Assembly: GCA_025149285.1 (NCBI GenBank)
Contig: CP102274.1
Coordinates: forward strand, 5,172,001-5,236,000
Direction of reading: 5' to 3'
Source of the DNA: Hungatella hathewayi
GTDB taxonomy: Bacteria > Bacillota > Clostridia > Lachnospirales > Lachnospiraceae
DNA: 64,000 nucleotides
Every line of letters begins with the position of its first letter. The first letter of the stretch is position 1. Below the pieces are notes generated by a model. The model had not been told where the DNA came from and ran no database searches. It worked only from the letters and a program-made list of their open reading frames with translations. Below, piece after piece: positions 1 through 7,767 of this stretch. Position numbers and translations under genes: made by a program.

Positions 1-340
1 GCATGCTGACGGCAAGCACCGACAGTTTACCAAAGATTTCGATCTGTGTTCCCACAGCGCCGTACCCGGCATCTTTGCAGATTCCGGCGGCAAATTCTGC
101 CACATAGGTGATCCCGATCATTTTAATCAGGGTGGATAAGTACACACTGTTGATCTTAATATAAGACTGAACCTGTTTGATGGTATCCAGAATTGTAGTC
201 AGCTTTCCGACTCCGTAAAAAAAGATGAAAAATCCGGCTGCCATCACCAGATAGATACCGTACTCTCCCTTCATTCCCTTCAGTGCAACAGCCAGAAGGA
301 CTGCTGTGATTCCGACTACGGCTATGGTCACTACCGTCAT
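1..340 (-). CDS. spoIIIAD: Stage III sporulation protein AD, cut by the left edge
   Basis: Membrane component of the SpoIIIA-SpoIIQ channel that links mother cell and forespore during engulfment. The reading frame opens with ATG at 338-340 and stays open to position 1, giving 113 residues of a family that is normally about 125-130 long, so only the C-terminal end is missing. The sequence is hydrophobic, with an N-terminal membrane segment (TVVTIAVVGITAVLLAVALK) and the family signature ITYVAEFAAGICKDAGY near residues 77-93. It lies directly downstream of spoIIIAC with a 13-base gap, as in the conserved spoIIIAA-AH operon. The remaining genes (AE to AH) should lie beyond the left edge. Identification is firm from sequence and gene order. 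Confidence 0.93.
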   Translation of the reverse strand, partial: MTVVTIAVVGITAVLLAVALKGMKGEYGIYLVMAAGFFIFFYGVGKLTTILDTIKQVQSYIKINSVYLSTLIKMIGITYVAEFAAGICKDAGYGAVGTQIEIFGKLSVLAVSM

Positions 341-353
341 ATTCTCACTACCC

Positions 354-548
354 CTACAATGCAAACAGATTTTTAATGGTTTCAAACAGTTGATAAATGT
401 AAGGCACCAGCCAGAACAGCACCAGGATTAAACCCGCGAGACTCGTTAAAAATGCCTGTTCTTCCCGCCCGCTGTGCTTAAGTACCTGGCAGATGACGGA
501 AACCAGGATTCCAACCGCCGCTATTTTGAATATCAGATTGACCCCCAT
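354..548 (-). CDS. spoIIIAC: Stage III sporulation protein AC
   Basis: Small membrane subunit (64 residues) of the SpoIIIA feeding-tube complex. It has two membrane segments: roughly residues 3-20 (NLIFKIAAVGILVSVICQVL) and 35-55. A KHSGREEQAF loop between them is typical of the family. A longer open frame reaches position 602, but the ATG at 546-548 is preceded by AAGGAGG at good spacing and gives the usual family length of 64-68 residues, so it was chosen. Its place between spoIIIAB and spoIIIAD is the expected one. Expression is expected in the mother cell from the SigE-type promoter upstream of spoIIIAA. Confidence 0.95.
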   Translation of the reverse strand: MGVNLIFKIAAVGILVSVICQVLKHSGREEQAFLTSLAGLILVLFWLVPYIYQLFETIKNLFAL

Positions 549-623
549 GCTATCCTCCTTATACACACTTGTTTCGTCCGCATCCGGACTGCCGGCCCGC
601 ATACGCTTCCGCCGTCCGGCGTA

Positions 624-1154
624 TTAATACATCATAATCGTTAAGAAGATTCCGCCCATAATACCAAGGCTGGTATAGAGACGGCTTCGCTCCTGCTTAT
701 GCTCCCTTAAATATCCGATGGTTAAATCCAGCTGTTCCAGATAGAGAAGAATCGTCCGCTCCTGCATTTCCAAGTCTAAGTAACCCAGGTGCTCCCCCAG
801 TCCTTTTAAGCTCTGCCTGTCCTCTTTGGAGAGGCAGAAGGCTTTTGGAAGCTTCTCGATCTCCTCCTGCCAGATATCGTAAAATGGTTCCCCCCGCTGT
901 CCCTCCATCCGCCCAGCCACCCGGACAAACAGATCGCCGATCTCGCCTCCGCCCTTCTTCCCCGTCCGCTCGAAGCTTTCGGGGAGTGCAGAGCGGGCGT
1001 ATACGATCTCTCCCTTCAGCAGGAAGATCATTTTTCTCAAGTGTTCCATGGTTTTTAGCCGTTCTCCCCACTGCCCCGCCAGGAAGAATCCCATACCGGA
1101 GCAGGAAACCACGACAAGAACGGCTCCCAGCAGTCTGATTCCCGTGTTAACCAT
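624..1154 (-). CDS. spoIIIAB: Stage III sporulation protein AB
   Basis: A 176-residue protein of the SpoIIIA complex, part of the mother-cell machinery. It has one hydrophobic segment at each end (residues about 5-27 and 160-176) and a charged helical middle. The middle contains MEHLRKMIFLLKGEIVYARSALPESFERTG, the recognisable SpoIIIAB pattern, which is distantly related to type II secretion GspF. The start overlaps the end of spoIIIAA by 8 bases, which suggests translational coupling. GAGGAG lies about 10 bases upstream of the ATG. The domain order, length and operon position all match the family. Confidence 0.93.
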   Translation of the reverse strand: MVNTGIRLLGAVLVVVSCSGMGFFLAGQWGERLKTMEHLRKMIFLLKGEIVYARSALPESFERTGKKGGGEIGDLFVRVAGRMEGQRGEPFYDIWQEEIEKLPKAFCLSKEDRQSLKGLGEHLGYLDLEMQERTILLYLEQLDLTIGYLREHKQERSRLYTSLGIMGGIFLTIMMY

Positions 1155-2151
1155 ATGCCATGCACTCCTCGCTGTTCCATCTCTTTCCCATACGGTGAAC
1201 CTCCGCCTTATAGAGCTGGGTTCCGCGGGAATCGTAGATCTGATCGATATTTCCGATCTTTCCTTTATTATTCAGCACAATATACCGCTCGAAAATCCGC
1301 TCCTCCACCAGCCTTCTGAGCACCGGCTTCTGTTTCAGATCATCGATGGAGCTTCCGTGCACTGTGGCAATCAGCTTGCATCCGCAGTTCATTACGTATT
1401 CCACGGCCTCCAAATCTTCCCTGCTGCCTATTTCATCAACGGCAATGACCCGGGGGGACATGGTCCGGATCAGCATCATCATGCCCCGGGCCTTTGGACA
1501 GCAGTCGAGAATGTCGGTGCGGATCCCCAGCTCATTCTGAGGAATCCCCTGATAACAGGCGCCGATCTCCGACCGTTCGTCCACCACCCCTACCGTCATG
1601 CCCGGATGAGCCTCCGTCCCATTGGAAATCTGCCGGATCAGATCGCGAAGCAGCGTCGTTTTACCGCACCGGGGCGGGGAAATAATCAGGGTGTGCAGAA
1701 TCTCTTCACTGTCGTAGAGATACGGCAGCACCGGGGAAGCACAGCCCTTCACCTGGTGGGACAATCTTACATTAATAAAGGATATAAACTTCATCGTCTT
1801 AATTCCCGACTCATCCAGAATCGTTTTTCCTGCCACGCCGATACGGTGTCCTCCCTGGATGGTAAGAAATCCCTGTTTCATCTCTTCCTCAAACGCATAC
1901 AGGGAATAATTGCTCATGTATTCCATGGTTTCCTTTAACTCGTTCCGGCTCACTAAGTAGGCGTCCCGGCAGTCCCGGCTCAGCTGGCCCAAGCGGCTTA
2001 TGTAGTATTCCTCGTTCTTGTAAACCATTAAAAGCGGTGCTGCAACCCGCAGGCGAATCTCCTGCACTTCGTCAAAGCTTACGGCAACCCGGGTCAGAAT
2101 CTCTCTTATATTCTTCGAAAAGATCTTTATGAGCTCGTCTTTTTTCTCCAC
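1147..2151 (-). CDS. spoIIIAA: Stage III sporulation protein AA, AAA-type ATPase
   Basis: ATPase of the SpoIIIA channel, related to type II/IV secretion ATPases. The protein has a Walker A motif SPPRCGKTT near residues 158-166, a Walker B-like VIAVDEIGS about 80 residues later, and the TIATVHGSS-type motif (LIATVHGSSIDD) near the C-terminus. An ATG at 2217 is in frame, but it has no ribosome site and lies upstream of a SigE-like promoter (2173-2200). A second ATG at 2157 is only one base from AGGAGG. The GTG at 2149-2151 sits seven bases after AGGAGG and gives a normal 334-residue protein, so it is preferred. It is the first gene of the operon. Confidence 0.93.
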   Translation of the reverse strand: MEKKDELIKIFSKNIREILTRVAVSFDEVQEIRLRVAAPLLMVYKNEEYYISRLGQLSRDCRDAYLVSRNELKETMEYMSNYSLYAFEEEMKQGFLTIQGGHRIGVAGKTILDESGIKTMKFISFINVRLSHQVKGCASPVLPYLYDSEEILHTLIISPPRCGKTTLLRDLIRQISNGTEAHPGMTVGVVDERSEIGACYQGIPQNELGIRTDILDCCPKARGMMMLIRTMSPRVIAVDEIGSREDLEAVEYVMNCGCKLIATVHGSSIDDLKQKPVLRRLVEERIFERYIVLNNKGKIGNIDQIYDSRGTQLYKAEVHRMGKRWNSEECMAYG

Positions 2152-2172
2152 CTTCATCCCTCCTCTTACCTC

Positions 2173-2200
2173 AATATATGTGAAGGGGGACAAATTATGA
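2173..2200 (-). promoter_or_regulatory. SigE-like promoter of the spoIIIA operon
   Basis: On the minus strand, a -35-like TCATAAT (2194-2200) and a -10-like CATATATT (2173-2180) are separated by 13 bases. This resembles the SigE consensus (about TCATATT, 13-15 bases, CATACAT). In Bacillus subtilis spoIIIA is a SigE operon. Transcription would start near 2166, just before the AGGAGG of the GTG start. Confidence 0.55.
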
Positions 2201-2279
2201 CGGAGAATTATTTTCATTTTTCAGAGGTATATGGTATGATAGCTGTATGGAATACCGTAAACAGGAACCATCGATGTCA

Positions 2280-2303
2280 CTGAGCCGAAGTGATTCGGTT
2301 CAG
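2280..2303 (+). repeat. Leader hairpin before the YARHG lipoprotein gene
   Basis: Ten-base arms CTGAGCCGAA and TTCGGTTCAG (one G-U pair) enclose a GTGA loop. There is no T-tract, so it is not a terminator. It probably sits in the 5' untranslated region of the gene starting at 2324. Its role is unknown. Confidence 0.45.
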
Positions 2304-2323
2304 CACAGCGGAAAGGAACATAT

Positions 2324-3829
2324 ATGAAGAATAAGCTGCTGCCCGGCCTTATAATCGCCCTGGGCCTTTTAACCTCCGCATGCCATACAGACAGCGGTTT
2401 TGACGCCCCTGCTGAGTCCTTTCAGAAGGAGAGCCAGGCGGAAACCGTGTCTCCGGCTGAGGAAAAACCCGCTGCAAAAGATCAGAGCTCTGATCCGGCA
2501 GATCATGTTTCCATCGGGACTGAGGAAACGAAAGATACAGAAACCGCTTTCCATACTTTTTCTGTTAAAGCATTGAATCATTTAAACGCTGACCCCAGCC
2601 TGATCTACAACCGGTATGTCAAGGCCGGCGACATAAGGACTGCCATATCCTTTTCACTGGCACAGGATTGGAAAGAGTCTGACAGTCTGACCTGTCATTT
2701 CCAGACTCAGGATAGTCAATATGAAAGCAGTTGGAACGGAACCGCCGACGCGGTAATTAATACAGAGAGCGGGACAATAACGTACAAGCTCATACCGGAA
2801 TTCTTTGGAACGAATCAGAAAAACGGGACATGTGAAATCACCTTTCATTTAGACGAAACAGTGCCTTATATTGCAGTTGAGGGGGATCCCCGTCTGGAAG
2901 GAGAGTACTATTCATTTCAGGATTCCTTCAGCCGTCCGGATGAATTCACCCGCTATCTGGGAAAAGCTGATCTGTATCTATACCCAACCGAAGACCTTAA
3001 GCTGCTCAGAAATGAAATTTATGCGGCTCATGGACGGAAATTTGATACGGAGAGCCTCAATCAGTATTTTTCCGCTCAAGCGTGGTATCGCGGACTTCTG
3101 GAACCGAACGCATTTTCAGATGCCGTGCTCTCTGACATTGAAAAGAAGAATATTACGCTGATCCGGGAATTGGAAGAGATTCCTTACAATGAAAGGAACA
3201 CGATAGATGGCATTCAATATGGCGATGAGTGGGACCGGCTTCCGGTGGCACCATATCTTTCTTATTTGCATCCGGGCCATGAAACCGGGCTGTCTGCCGA
3301 CTTATCAAAGGCTGAGGATATGGGCGTATATTACTGCGCCCCCGGTTCCATCTCCATTCCCGCTTCCATCACACAGGAGCAATTTTCCCAGGTCCAAAAC
3401 GGCGGGGAAGTCGAACTCGTTCTAAATGCACTGACTGGCAAAAGCAGGATGCTATCCCTGAATCCCAACGCCGGGCCCAGCGGTTCAAACGGCTATTTGA
3501 CGTATGACAAAGGTATGGATCCCTCCACTTACGGCAATGAGGCGGCGATCACCGCGGATTTAGAGAACGGAACGTATACCCTGTGGGAGGACAGTGACGA
3601 TACGATTATGAAAACGGTCTATGAGGGCAATATTTATATCCTCAAAGGCGCCGTCACAGGCACCTATACCAACCTTGCGGAAGCATCTAAAACTCAGAAG
3701 AAAATATACGCCGGAGAACCGGTTGAAGAAGGCAAAGAGGAGGCTTCGGCTGAATATACCGTATACGGTAATGATCTTTACTATAATGAGAAAGGGTATT
3801 TTACAGCATTTTATTATCTTGGTGATTAG
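2324..3829 (+). CDS. YARHG-domain lipoprotein
   Basis: Predicted cell-surface lipoprotein of 501 residues. The N-terminus is a signal peptide with a lipobox LTSAC whose cysteine is residue 20, followed by a low-complexity acidic linker (about 21-75). A YARHG domain lies at about 215-282; the motif LRNEIYAAHGRKF is clear. This domain of unknown function is common in extracellular proteins of Clostridia. The N-terminal part (80-190) and the C-terminal part (290-501) are not recognised. AAAGGAAC precedes the ATG. It is a single-gene unit, divergent from spoIIIA and closed by the terminator at 3851-3892. Cell-envelope location is well supported; function is unknown. Confidence 0.85.
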   Translation: MKNKLLPGLIIALGLLTSACHTDSGFDAPAESFQKESQAETVSPAEEKPAAKDQSSDPADHVSIGTEETKDTETAFHTFSVKALNHLNADPSLIYNRYVKAGDIRTAISFSLAQDWKESDSLTCHFQTQDSQYESSWNGTADAVINTESGTITYKLIPEFFGTNQKNGTCEITFHLDETVPYIAVEGDPRLEGEYYSFQDSFSRPDEFTRYLGKADLYLYPTEDLKLLRNEIYAAHGRKFDTESLNQYFSAQAWYRGLLEPNAFSDAVLSDIEKKNITLIRELEEIPYNERNTIDGIQYGDEWDRLPVAPYLSYLHPGHETGLSADLSKAEDMGVYYCAPGSISIPASITQEQFSQVQNGGEVELVLNALTGKSRMLSLNPNAGPSGSNGYLTYDKGMDPSTYGNEAAITADLENGTYTLWEDSDDTIMKTVYEGNIYILKGAVTGTYTNLAEASKTQKKIYAGEPVEEGKEEASAEYTVYGNDLYYNEKGYFTAFYYLGD

Positions 3830-3850
3830 GTAGAAAAAGGAAATTGGATA

Positions 3851-3892
3851 AAAAAAGGACCTTCGGATATGGTGATCTGAAGGTCCTTTTTT
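3851..3892 (+). terminator. Intrinsic terminator after the YARHG lipoprotein gene
   Basis: Arms AAGGACCTTC and GAAGGTCCTT form a 10-bp stem around a 14-base loop, with six T residues at the end. A-runs on the other side could let it also stop transcription arriving from the CRISPR array. Confidence 0.88.
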
Positions 3893-3960
3893 GTGGAAAT
3901 CAAAGTGTTTGTGGGACATTTTTTTACAGATTGGTTGACATTAGTATGATTTTCCATATG

Positions 3961-4795
3961 GTTTCAATCTACATCTCCCGCAGGAGATGACTCCGTGAAC
4001 CCCGAGGCGTCCGACTTCGCCCGGATAATTTCAATCCACATCTCCCGCAGGAGATGACTCTTCCATTATATTGCTTCCATTCGCAGATACATAATTTCAA
4101 TCCACATCTCCCGCAGGAGATGACTCAAATAAGTCAACAGGCAAGATTGACTTTTCACAATTTCAATCCACATCTCCCGCAGGAGATGACTCAGCAGGGG
4201 GAAGCGGCATGGACAACGGTCACACGATTTCAATCCACATCTCCCGCAGGAGATGACTCGACATATTCACCCGCCGGAAGTTGCGCATGGAGCAATTTCA
4301 ATCCACATCTCCCGCAGGAGATGACTCGATATATCTGCATATTATGAAGGGCCATATAAAATTTCAATCCACATCTCCCGCAGGAGATGACTCAATGTAG
4401 TCCTGCTGATTGGCTATGGAGAACAGGTATTTCAATCCACATCTCCCGCAGGAGATGACTCACAACCCCATACAAACCATAGTCAATATTCAGGTATTTC
4501 AATCCACATCTCCCGCAGGAGATGACTCGCTATGGACGGACTCCACGGCGTTTCCTTTGCAGATTTCAATCCACATCTCCCGCAGGAGATGACTCGGGAT
4601 TATGTGTACTGTGTACGAGAGAAGTATTAATTTCAATCCACATCTCCCGCAGGAGATGACTCTGCCTTGCATAGTGACTGCAAAAACTTAATATCGATTT
4701 CAATCCACATCTCCCGCAGGAGATGACTCGAAATAAATTTCTTTATAAAAAATGCCTTAGATATTTCAATCCACATCTCCCGCAGGAGATGACTC
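3961..4795 (-). CRISPR. CRISPR array, 13 repeats and 12 spacers, type I-C-like repeat
   Basis: Thirteen 33-base repeats start at 3961, 4028, 4094, 4160, 4227, 4295, 4361, 4429, 4496, 4563, 4630, 4697 and 4763, with 12 unrelated spacers of 33-35 bases. On the plus strand each repeat begins ATTTCAATCCACATC and ends GGAGATGACTC; CATCTCC and GGAGATG form a 7-bp stem. On the minus strand the repeat ends in GTGGATTGAAAT, which matches type I-C repeats (3' end GGATTGAAAC), so the array is most likely read on the minus strand. The repeat at 3961-3993 has two changes (G for A at position 1, T for C at position 10), as expected of the oldest, leader-distal end. No cas gene is present in the window. Confidence 0.97.
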
Positions 4796-4990
4796 AGCAA
4801 TTTTCCCCAATCTCCCTCCCCAACTCCCCTCACATCCTTAACTATATTGTACAACAATCCCTTTAAAAATCAATCATCAACTCCATATTCCCCCCATTTT
4901 CCCCCCAATTTCCAGTGCGAACCTCCCAGTAATTCTATGTTCACTTAAGGTTCGCACCAGCTACCGCCCCGTGCAGCCACTCCTCACAGC
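4796..4990 (-). promoter_or_regulatory. CRISPR leader with promoter
   Basis: Non-coding stretch next to the newest repeat, with long pyrimidine runs on the plus strand. On the minus strand it holds a -35 TTGATT (4868-4873), a 16-base spacer and a -10 TACAAT (4846-4851). This would start a transcript about 45 bases before the first repeat, the arrangement expected of a leader. The A/G-rich run between promoter and array is typical leader sequence. Confidence 0.65.
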
Positions 4991-5001
4991 TAATTTTCTT
5001 C

Positions 5002-5508
5002 TCAGTCTTTCACAAGCACCTTCACAATCTCCGAAATGTACATTGTATGATAATCTTTATCCGGATACCATTTCTCATCATTTTCCTTATCCAGGAAATT
5101 ATCACCGGGCATTGGATCACAGTATAGCTTCCGGCAGACAAAAATCATATTTGCTTCTTCAAAGGCCGTAGTACCATCAATAAAATAAGGGGTCAGCCCG
5201 GCTTCTGCCGCCTTATCGCAGTCACGTCCGGACCGTGTTCCGCAGATGTTCAGTGCTTTTTTATACTCCTTGTCATAAAAAGACACTGTAAAATACTCAT
5301 TTGCATCCACAAATTCTTTCGTATAACGCTGCGGCCGGATATAGGTCGTAACGACATTTTTATTCCACATAATACCCACTCCGCCCCAACTGGCTGTCAT
5401 CGTGTTAAATTTCTTCTCGTCACCTGCCGTAATCAGCATCCACTCCGTACCAATCTTTGTAAAAGGATTGAAATTCAGTTCTTCCATTTTCACTTCTTTA
5501 AAACTCAT
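5002..5508 (-). CDS. Flavin reductase-like FMN-binding split-barrel protein
   Basis: Predicted cytoplasmic flavoprotein (168 residues) of the flavin reductase/FMN-binding split-barrel superfamily. These proteins reduce free flavin with NAD(P)H or use bound FMN in redox reactions. Recognisable family blocks are TEWMLITAGDEKKFNTMTASWGGVGIMWNKNVVTTYIRPQRYT (about 22-64) and EYFTVSFYDKEYKKALNICGTRSGRD (about 71-96). AAGGAG lies nine bases before the ATG. It stands alone between the CRISPR leader and an unassigned gap, with no partner oxygenase nearby, so the physiological substrate is unknown. Confidence 0.85.
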   Translation of the reverse strand: MSFKEVKMEELNFNPFTKIGTEWMLITAGDEKKFNTMTASWGGVGIMWNKNVVTTYIRPQRYTKEFVDANEYFTVSFYDKEYKKALNICGTRSGRDCDKAAEAGLTPYFIDGTTAFEEANMIFVCRKLYCDPMPGDNFLDKENDEKWYPDKDYHTMYISEIVKVLVKD

Positions 5509-5804
5509 ATGATGATTCTCCTTTTCTCACACCTGCACTCATGATACAGTTACTTTAGCGGCGCAGCAGTCATTGTCTAAGGGCGCCTGCTGTACCGCAA
5601 TCGTCGCCGCGCCTCTCTCCGAAAACGGAAAAGCGGTCTTCAGCCAACTCTAAACCGCGGTCTTTTCCATTTCCCATACTTCCATTTTACTATTTTCCCC
5701 ATCAAAAGCAACCTCCATTTTCTCTGCTGCAAAAAAAACGGCTCTTTCCGGTGCCAAAATATCAAAGCAGAATCTCCGATCCCCTGTATCCCTATATAAT
5801 GCGT
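5509..5804. other. Intergenic stretch without a recognised gene
   Basis: About 300 bases between the flavin reductase start and the terminator of the sulfotransferase operon. It must contain the promoter of the flavin reductase gene. I found no open frame with a ribosome site, no RNA gene and no convincing repeat. A GC-rich patch at 5553-5660 differs in composition from its surroundings and could be a gene remnant, but no family was recognised. Confidence 0.4.
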
Positions 5805-5853
5805 CAAAAAGCCGCTGTGTTCATCACATCTTCCATGCTCCGAACACAGCGGC
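5805..5853 (-). terminator. Terminator of the sulfotransferase operon
   Basis: Perfect 12-base arms GCCGCTGTGTTC (5811-5822) and GAACACAGCGGC (5842-5853). On the minus strand the stem is followed by five Ts (5806-5810). It lies just past the stop of the sulfotransferase gene at 5872. Confidence 0.9.
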
Positions 5854-5871
5854 CCCAGCTGCCCTCATCTC

Positions 5872-7746
5872 TTATTCCATCCGAATCCTGACACCTGTCT
5901 CATAAATACTATTTTCCAGTAGCACGCGGACTGTCACCTCACCGCTCAACCCGGATTTATTGACGTAAACATCCACATTTCTGGGATCATTCTTCAGAAA
6001 TGTTCCGACACACATAGCTTCAAAATTCTTTGCCGCCGACGTATTGATATAATACCGGTGTACCACGCCGTTCTCCTCTTCCAACAGGAGCATGGCAAGT
6101 TCCCCCTTTTCGAACGTAGCATTAAACAGGATGCGATCCTCCTCTTCCGTAACGGAAGCATTGTAATGCTCCGGTATCAGTTCACCCGTGGAAACGGCTG
6201 GAATCTCCGTCTCAAATTCTCCCGTCCTGTTCATGGAACCAAGTGTTTCCCCTACTCCCAGTTCTGCAGTTTCATTGGCATAATACATTGGAAGTTTCTC
6301 AGCACGAAATACGTTGGAAGGCACATGCAGTTCATAAACCACCTCGTCCCCGACCAGTTCGCAGGTGATAGAATTAAGTTCACACCCTTCCCCTGTTCCA
6401 TCCATGCTCCCAAGCCCCTCCAGCGGTTCTCCGTTTTTATAGGCAATCCCTCCGGAATGGACCATATAGCGGCCTTCGTCATAATATTCCACATTACAGA
6501 TATATGGAGAAAAGAAATCCGCGCCGCGTTCCTTTCCATACTGCCACACCTGCCGGATCGTCCTTTCTTCTCTGTCAATATGGTAGCGCACACCTCTGGA
6601 ATAGCTGTCTTTCGCCCTGCTGTAGCTGTCCTTTCTTTTGGAGCGGTAATGACCGTTATCAAACATCATAATGTCTCCATCCGGGCATACCACCACGCCG
6701 TGCTGCTCATAGGACCATTCAAACGGATCCCCCACAGGCCGGAAAAAATAGTTTTCCACATATTCTTTCGGCCAGCCTTCCGGATCCCCCAGAATCCAGT
6801 TGAGGGCTCCTGTTTGAAAGTCAATATTAATCACCGCATCCTGATGCCGGCCGGAAAGTGTGATGGAATCCGTCTTCTTATCGTACCACACTGCATTGTT
6901 ATGGAACCAGTCATGGGCCGATGCAGATCCGGAATACGTCGTCGGACAGTTGTAAGGCAGAATCTCCCTGTAGTCCCAGGTTCTCACAATTTCTCCTGTC
7001 TGACGGTCGACGAGAACCAGAACATCTTCCACGGTATCCCGGTCCGGAATCTGGGACAGCATCAGGATATTACCATCTTCCATCTCAAAGGTATCATGGT
7101 GGTAACCGCCCGGCAGCCGGTATTCCCTGTATATTTTTCCGTGAACTCCCATTTCATACACACCGCTCACATAATACGGCAGCTTAATCAGCCGGTCTGT
7201 CCCCACCAGAAGGCGGCCGTTTGCAAGCCTTTTTAAATCAAAGCAGACGTTTACCGTTAAATACCATCTGACATCACCGCAGTAGTCACAGGCCAAAGCA
7301 TCCGCCTTGGAGGTCTGTGTCAGAAAGATCACGTTATCTCCCATGTGTTCCCGGCTGCCCTTACAGAATGTGGGGACTGGTACTTCAGGGGGCAAAGGCT
7401 CGGTCGTAATGATGACTTTCTCCCTTTCTCCGCCTGACAGCACGAGCTCTACCGTATTATCATAGTCCGCGTACAGGCCATACACCGGCAGAATATGAAC
7501 GGTATCCGCCGGAAAGGTATGGCTGATATCGCCTTCCGGCTCCTTTCCCTTTACCGTCAGCGTGACTTCCTGCTTCACGGATGTCTTAAAAAGTATCATC
7601 GCCGTCAGCGGAGAGATCAAATAGGGGTTCCCTACTACCAGAGGGCTGGCTGCCGTATACTCTCCCGCCTCAAATATATCCAGAAATTTCTGTTCCGCTT
7701 CCGCCTGCTGTGTAATCAGGCTTTTTTTCTTCTCATATCGAATCAT
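5872..7746 (-). CDS. Aryl-sulfate sulfotransferase, PAPS-independent (ASST family)
   Basis: Predicted to move a sulfate group from one phenolic sulfate ester to another phenol, as known for ASSTs of gut bacteria. The 624-residue protein has the ASST N-terminal beta domain (about 30-130) and then the propeller catalytic part. Conserved histidine motifs are visible: PGGYHHDTFEME (His 216/217), HDWFHNN (278-284), SGRHQDAV (Arg 300, His 301) and SYEQHG (His 349). By comparison with Escherichia coli AssT these should include the sulfated catalytic histidine, but the exact assignment needs an alignment. No signal peptide is present, unlike the periplasmic enzyme. A CxxC pair occurs at 153-156. AAAGGG lies seven bases before the ATG. 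It is the last gene of a five-gene operon. Confidence 0.92.
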   Translation of the reverse strand: MIRYEKKKSLITQQAEAEQKFLDIFEAGEYTAASPLVVGNPYLISPLTAMILFKTSVKQEVTLTVKGKEPEGDISHTFPADTVHILPVYGLYADYDNTVELVLSGGEREKVIITTEPLPPEVPVPTFCKGSREHMGDNVIFLTQTSKADALACDYCGDVRWYLTVNVCFDLKRLANGRLLVGTDRLIKLPYYVSGVYEMGVHGKIYREYRLPGGYHHDTFEMEDGNILMLSQIPDRDTVEDVLVLVDRQTGEIVRTWDYREILPYNCPTTYSGSASAHDWFHNNAVWYDKKTDSITLSGRHQDAVINIDFQTGALNWILGDPEGWPKEYVENYFFRPVGDPFEWSYEQHGVVVCPDGDIMMFDNGHYRSKRKDSYSRAKDSYSRGVRYHIDREERTIRQVWQYGKERGADFFSPYICNVEYYDEGRYMVHSGGIAYKNGEPLEGLGSMDGTGEGCELNSITCELVGDEVVYELHVPSNVFRAEKLPMYYANETAELGVGETLGSMNRTGEFETEIPAVSTGELIPEHYNASVTEEEDRILFNATFEKGELAMLLLEEENGVVHRYYINTSAAKNFEAMCVGTFLKNDPRNVDVYVNKSGLSGEVTVRVLLENSIYETGVRIRME

Positions 7747-7767
7747 CTGCTATCCCTTTCTTCCCAG

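Noticed and set aside
1048..1938. A 296-residue open frame on the plus strand
   Set aside because: Antisense to spoIIIAA and spoIIIAB, which are both certain.
4054..4347. Open frames of 97 and 60 residues inside the CRISPR array
   Set aside because: They translate the repeats (FNPHLPQEMT) and have no independent coding support.
6058..7236. A 392-residue open frame on the plus strand
   Set aside because: It lies antisense to the well-supported sulfotransferase, has no ribosome site and resembles no family.
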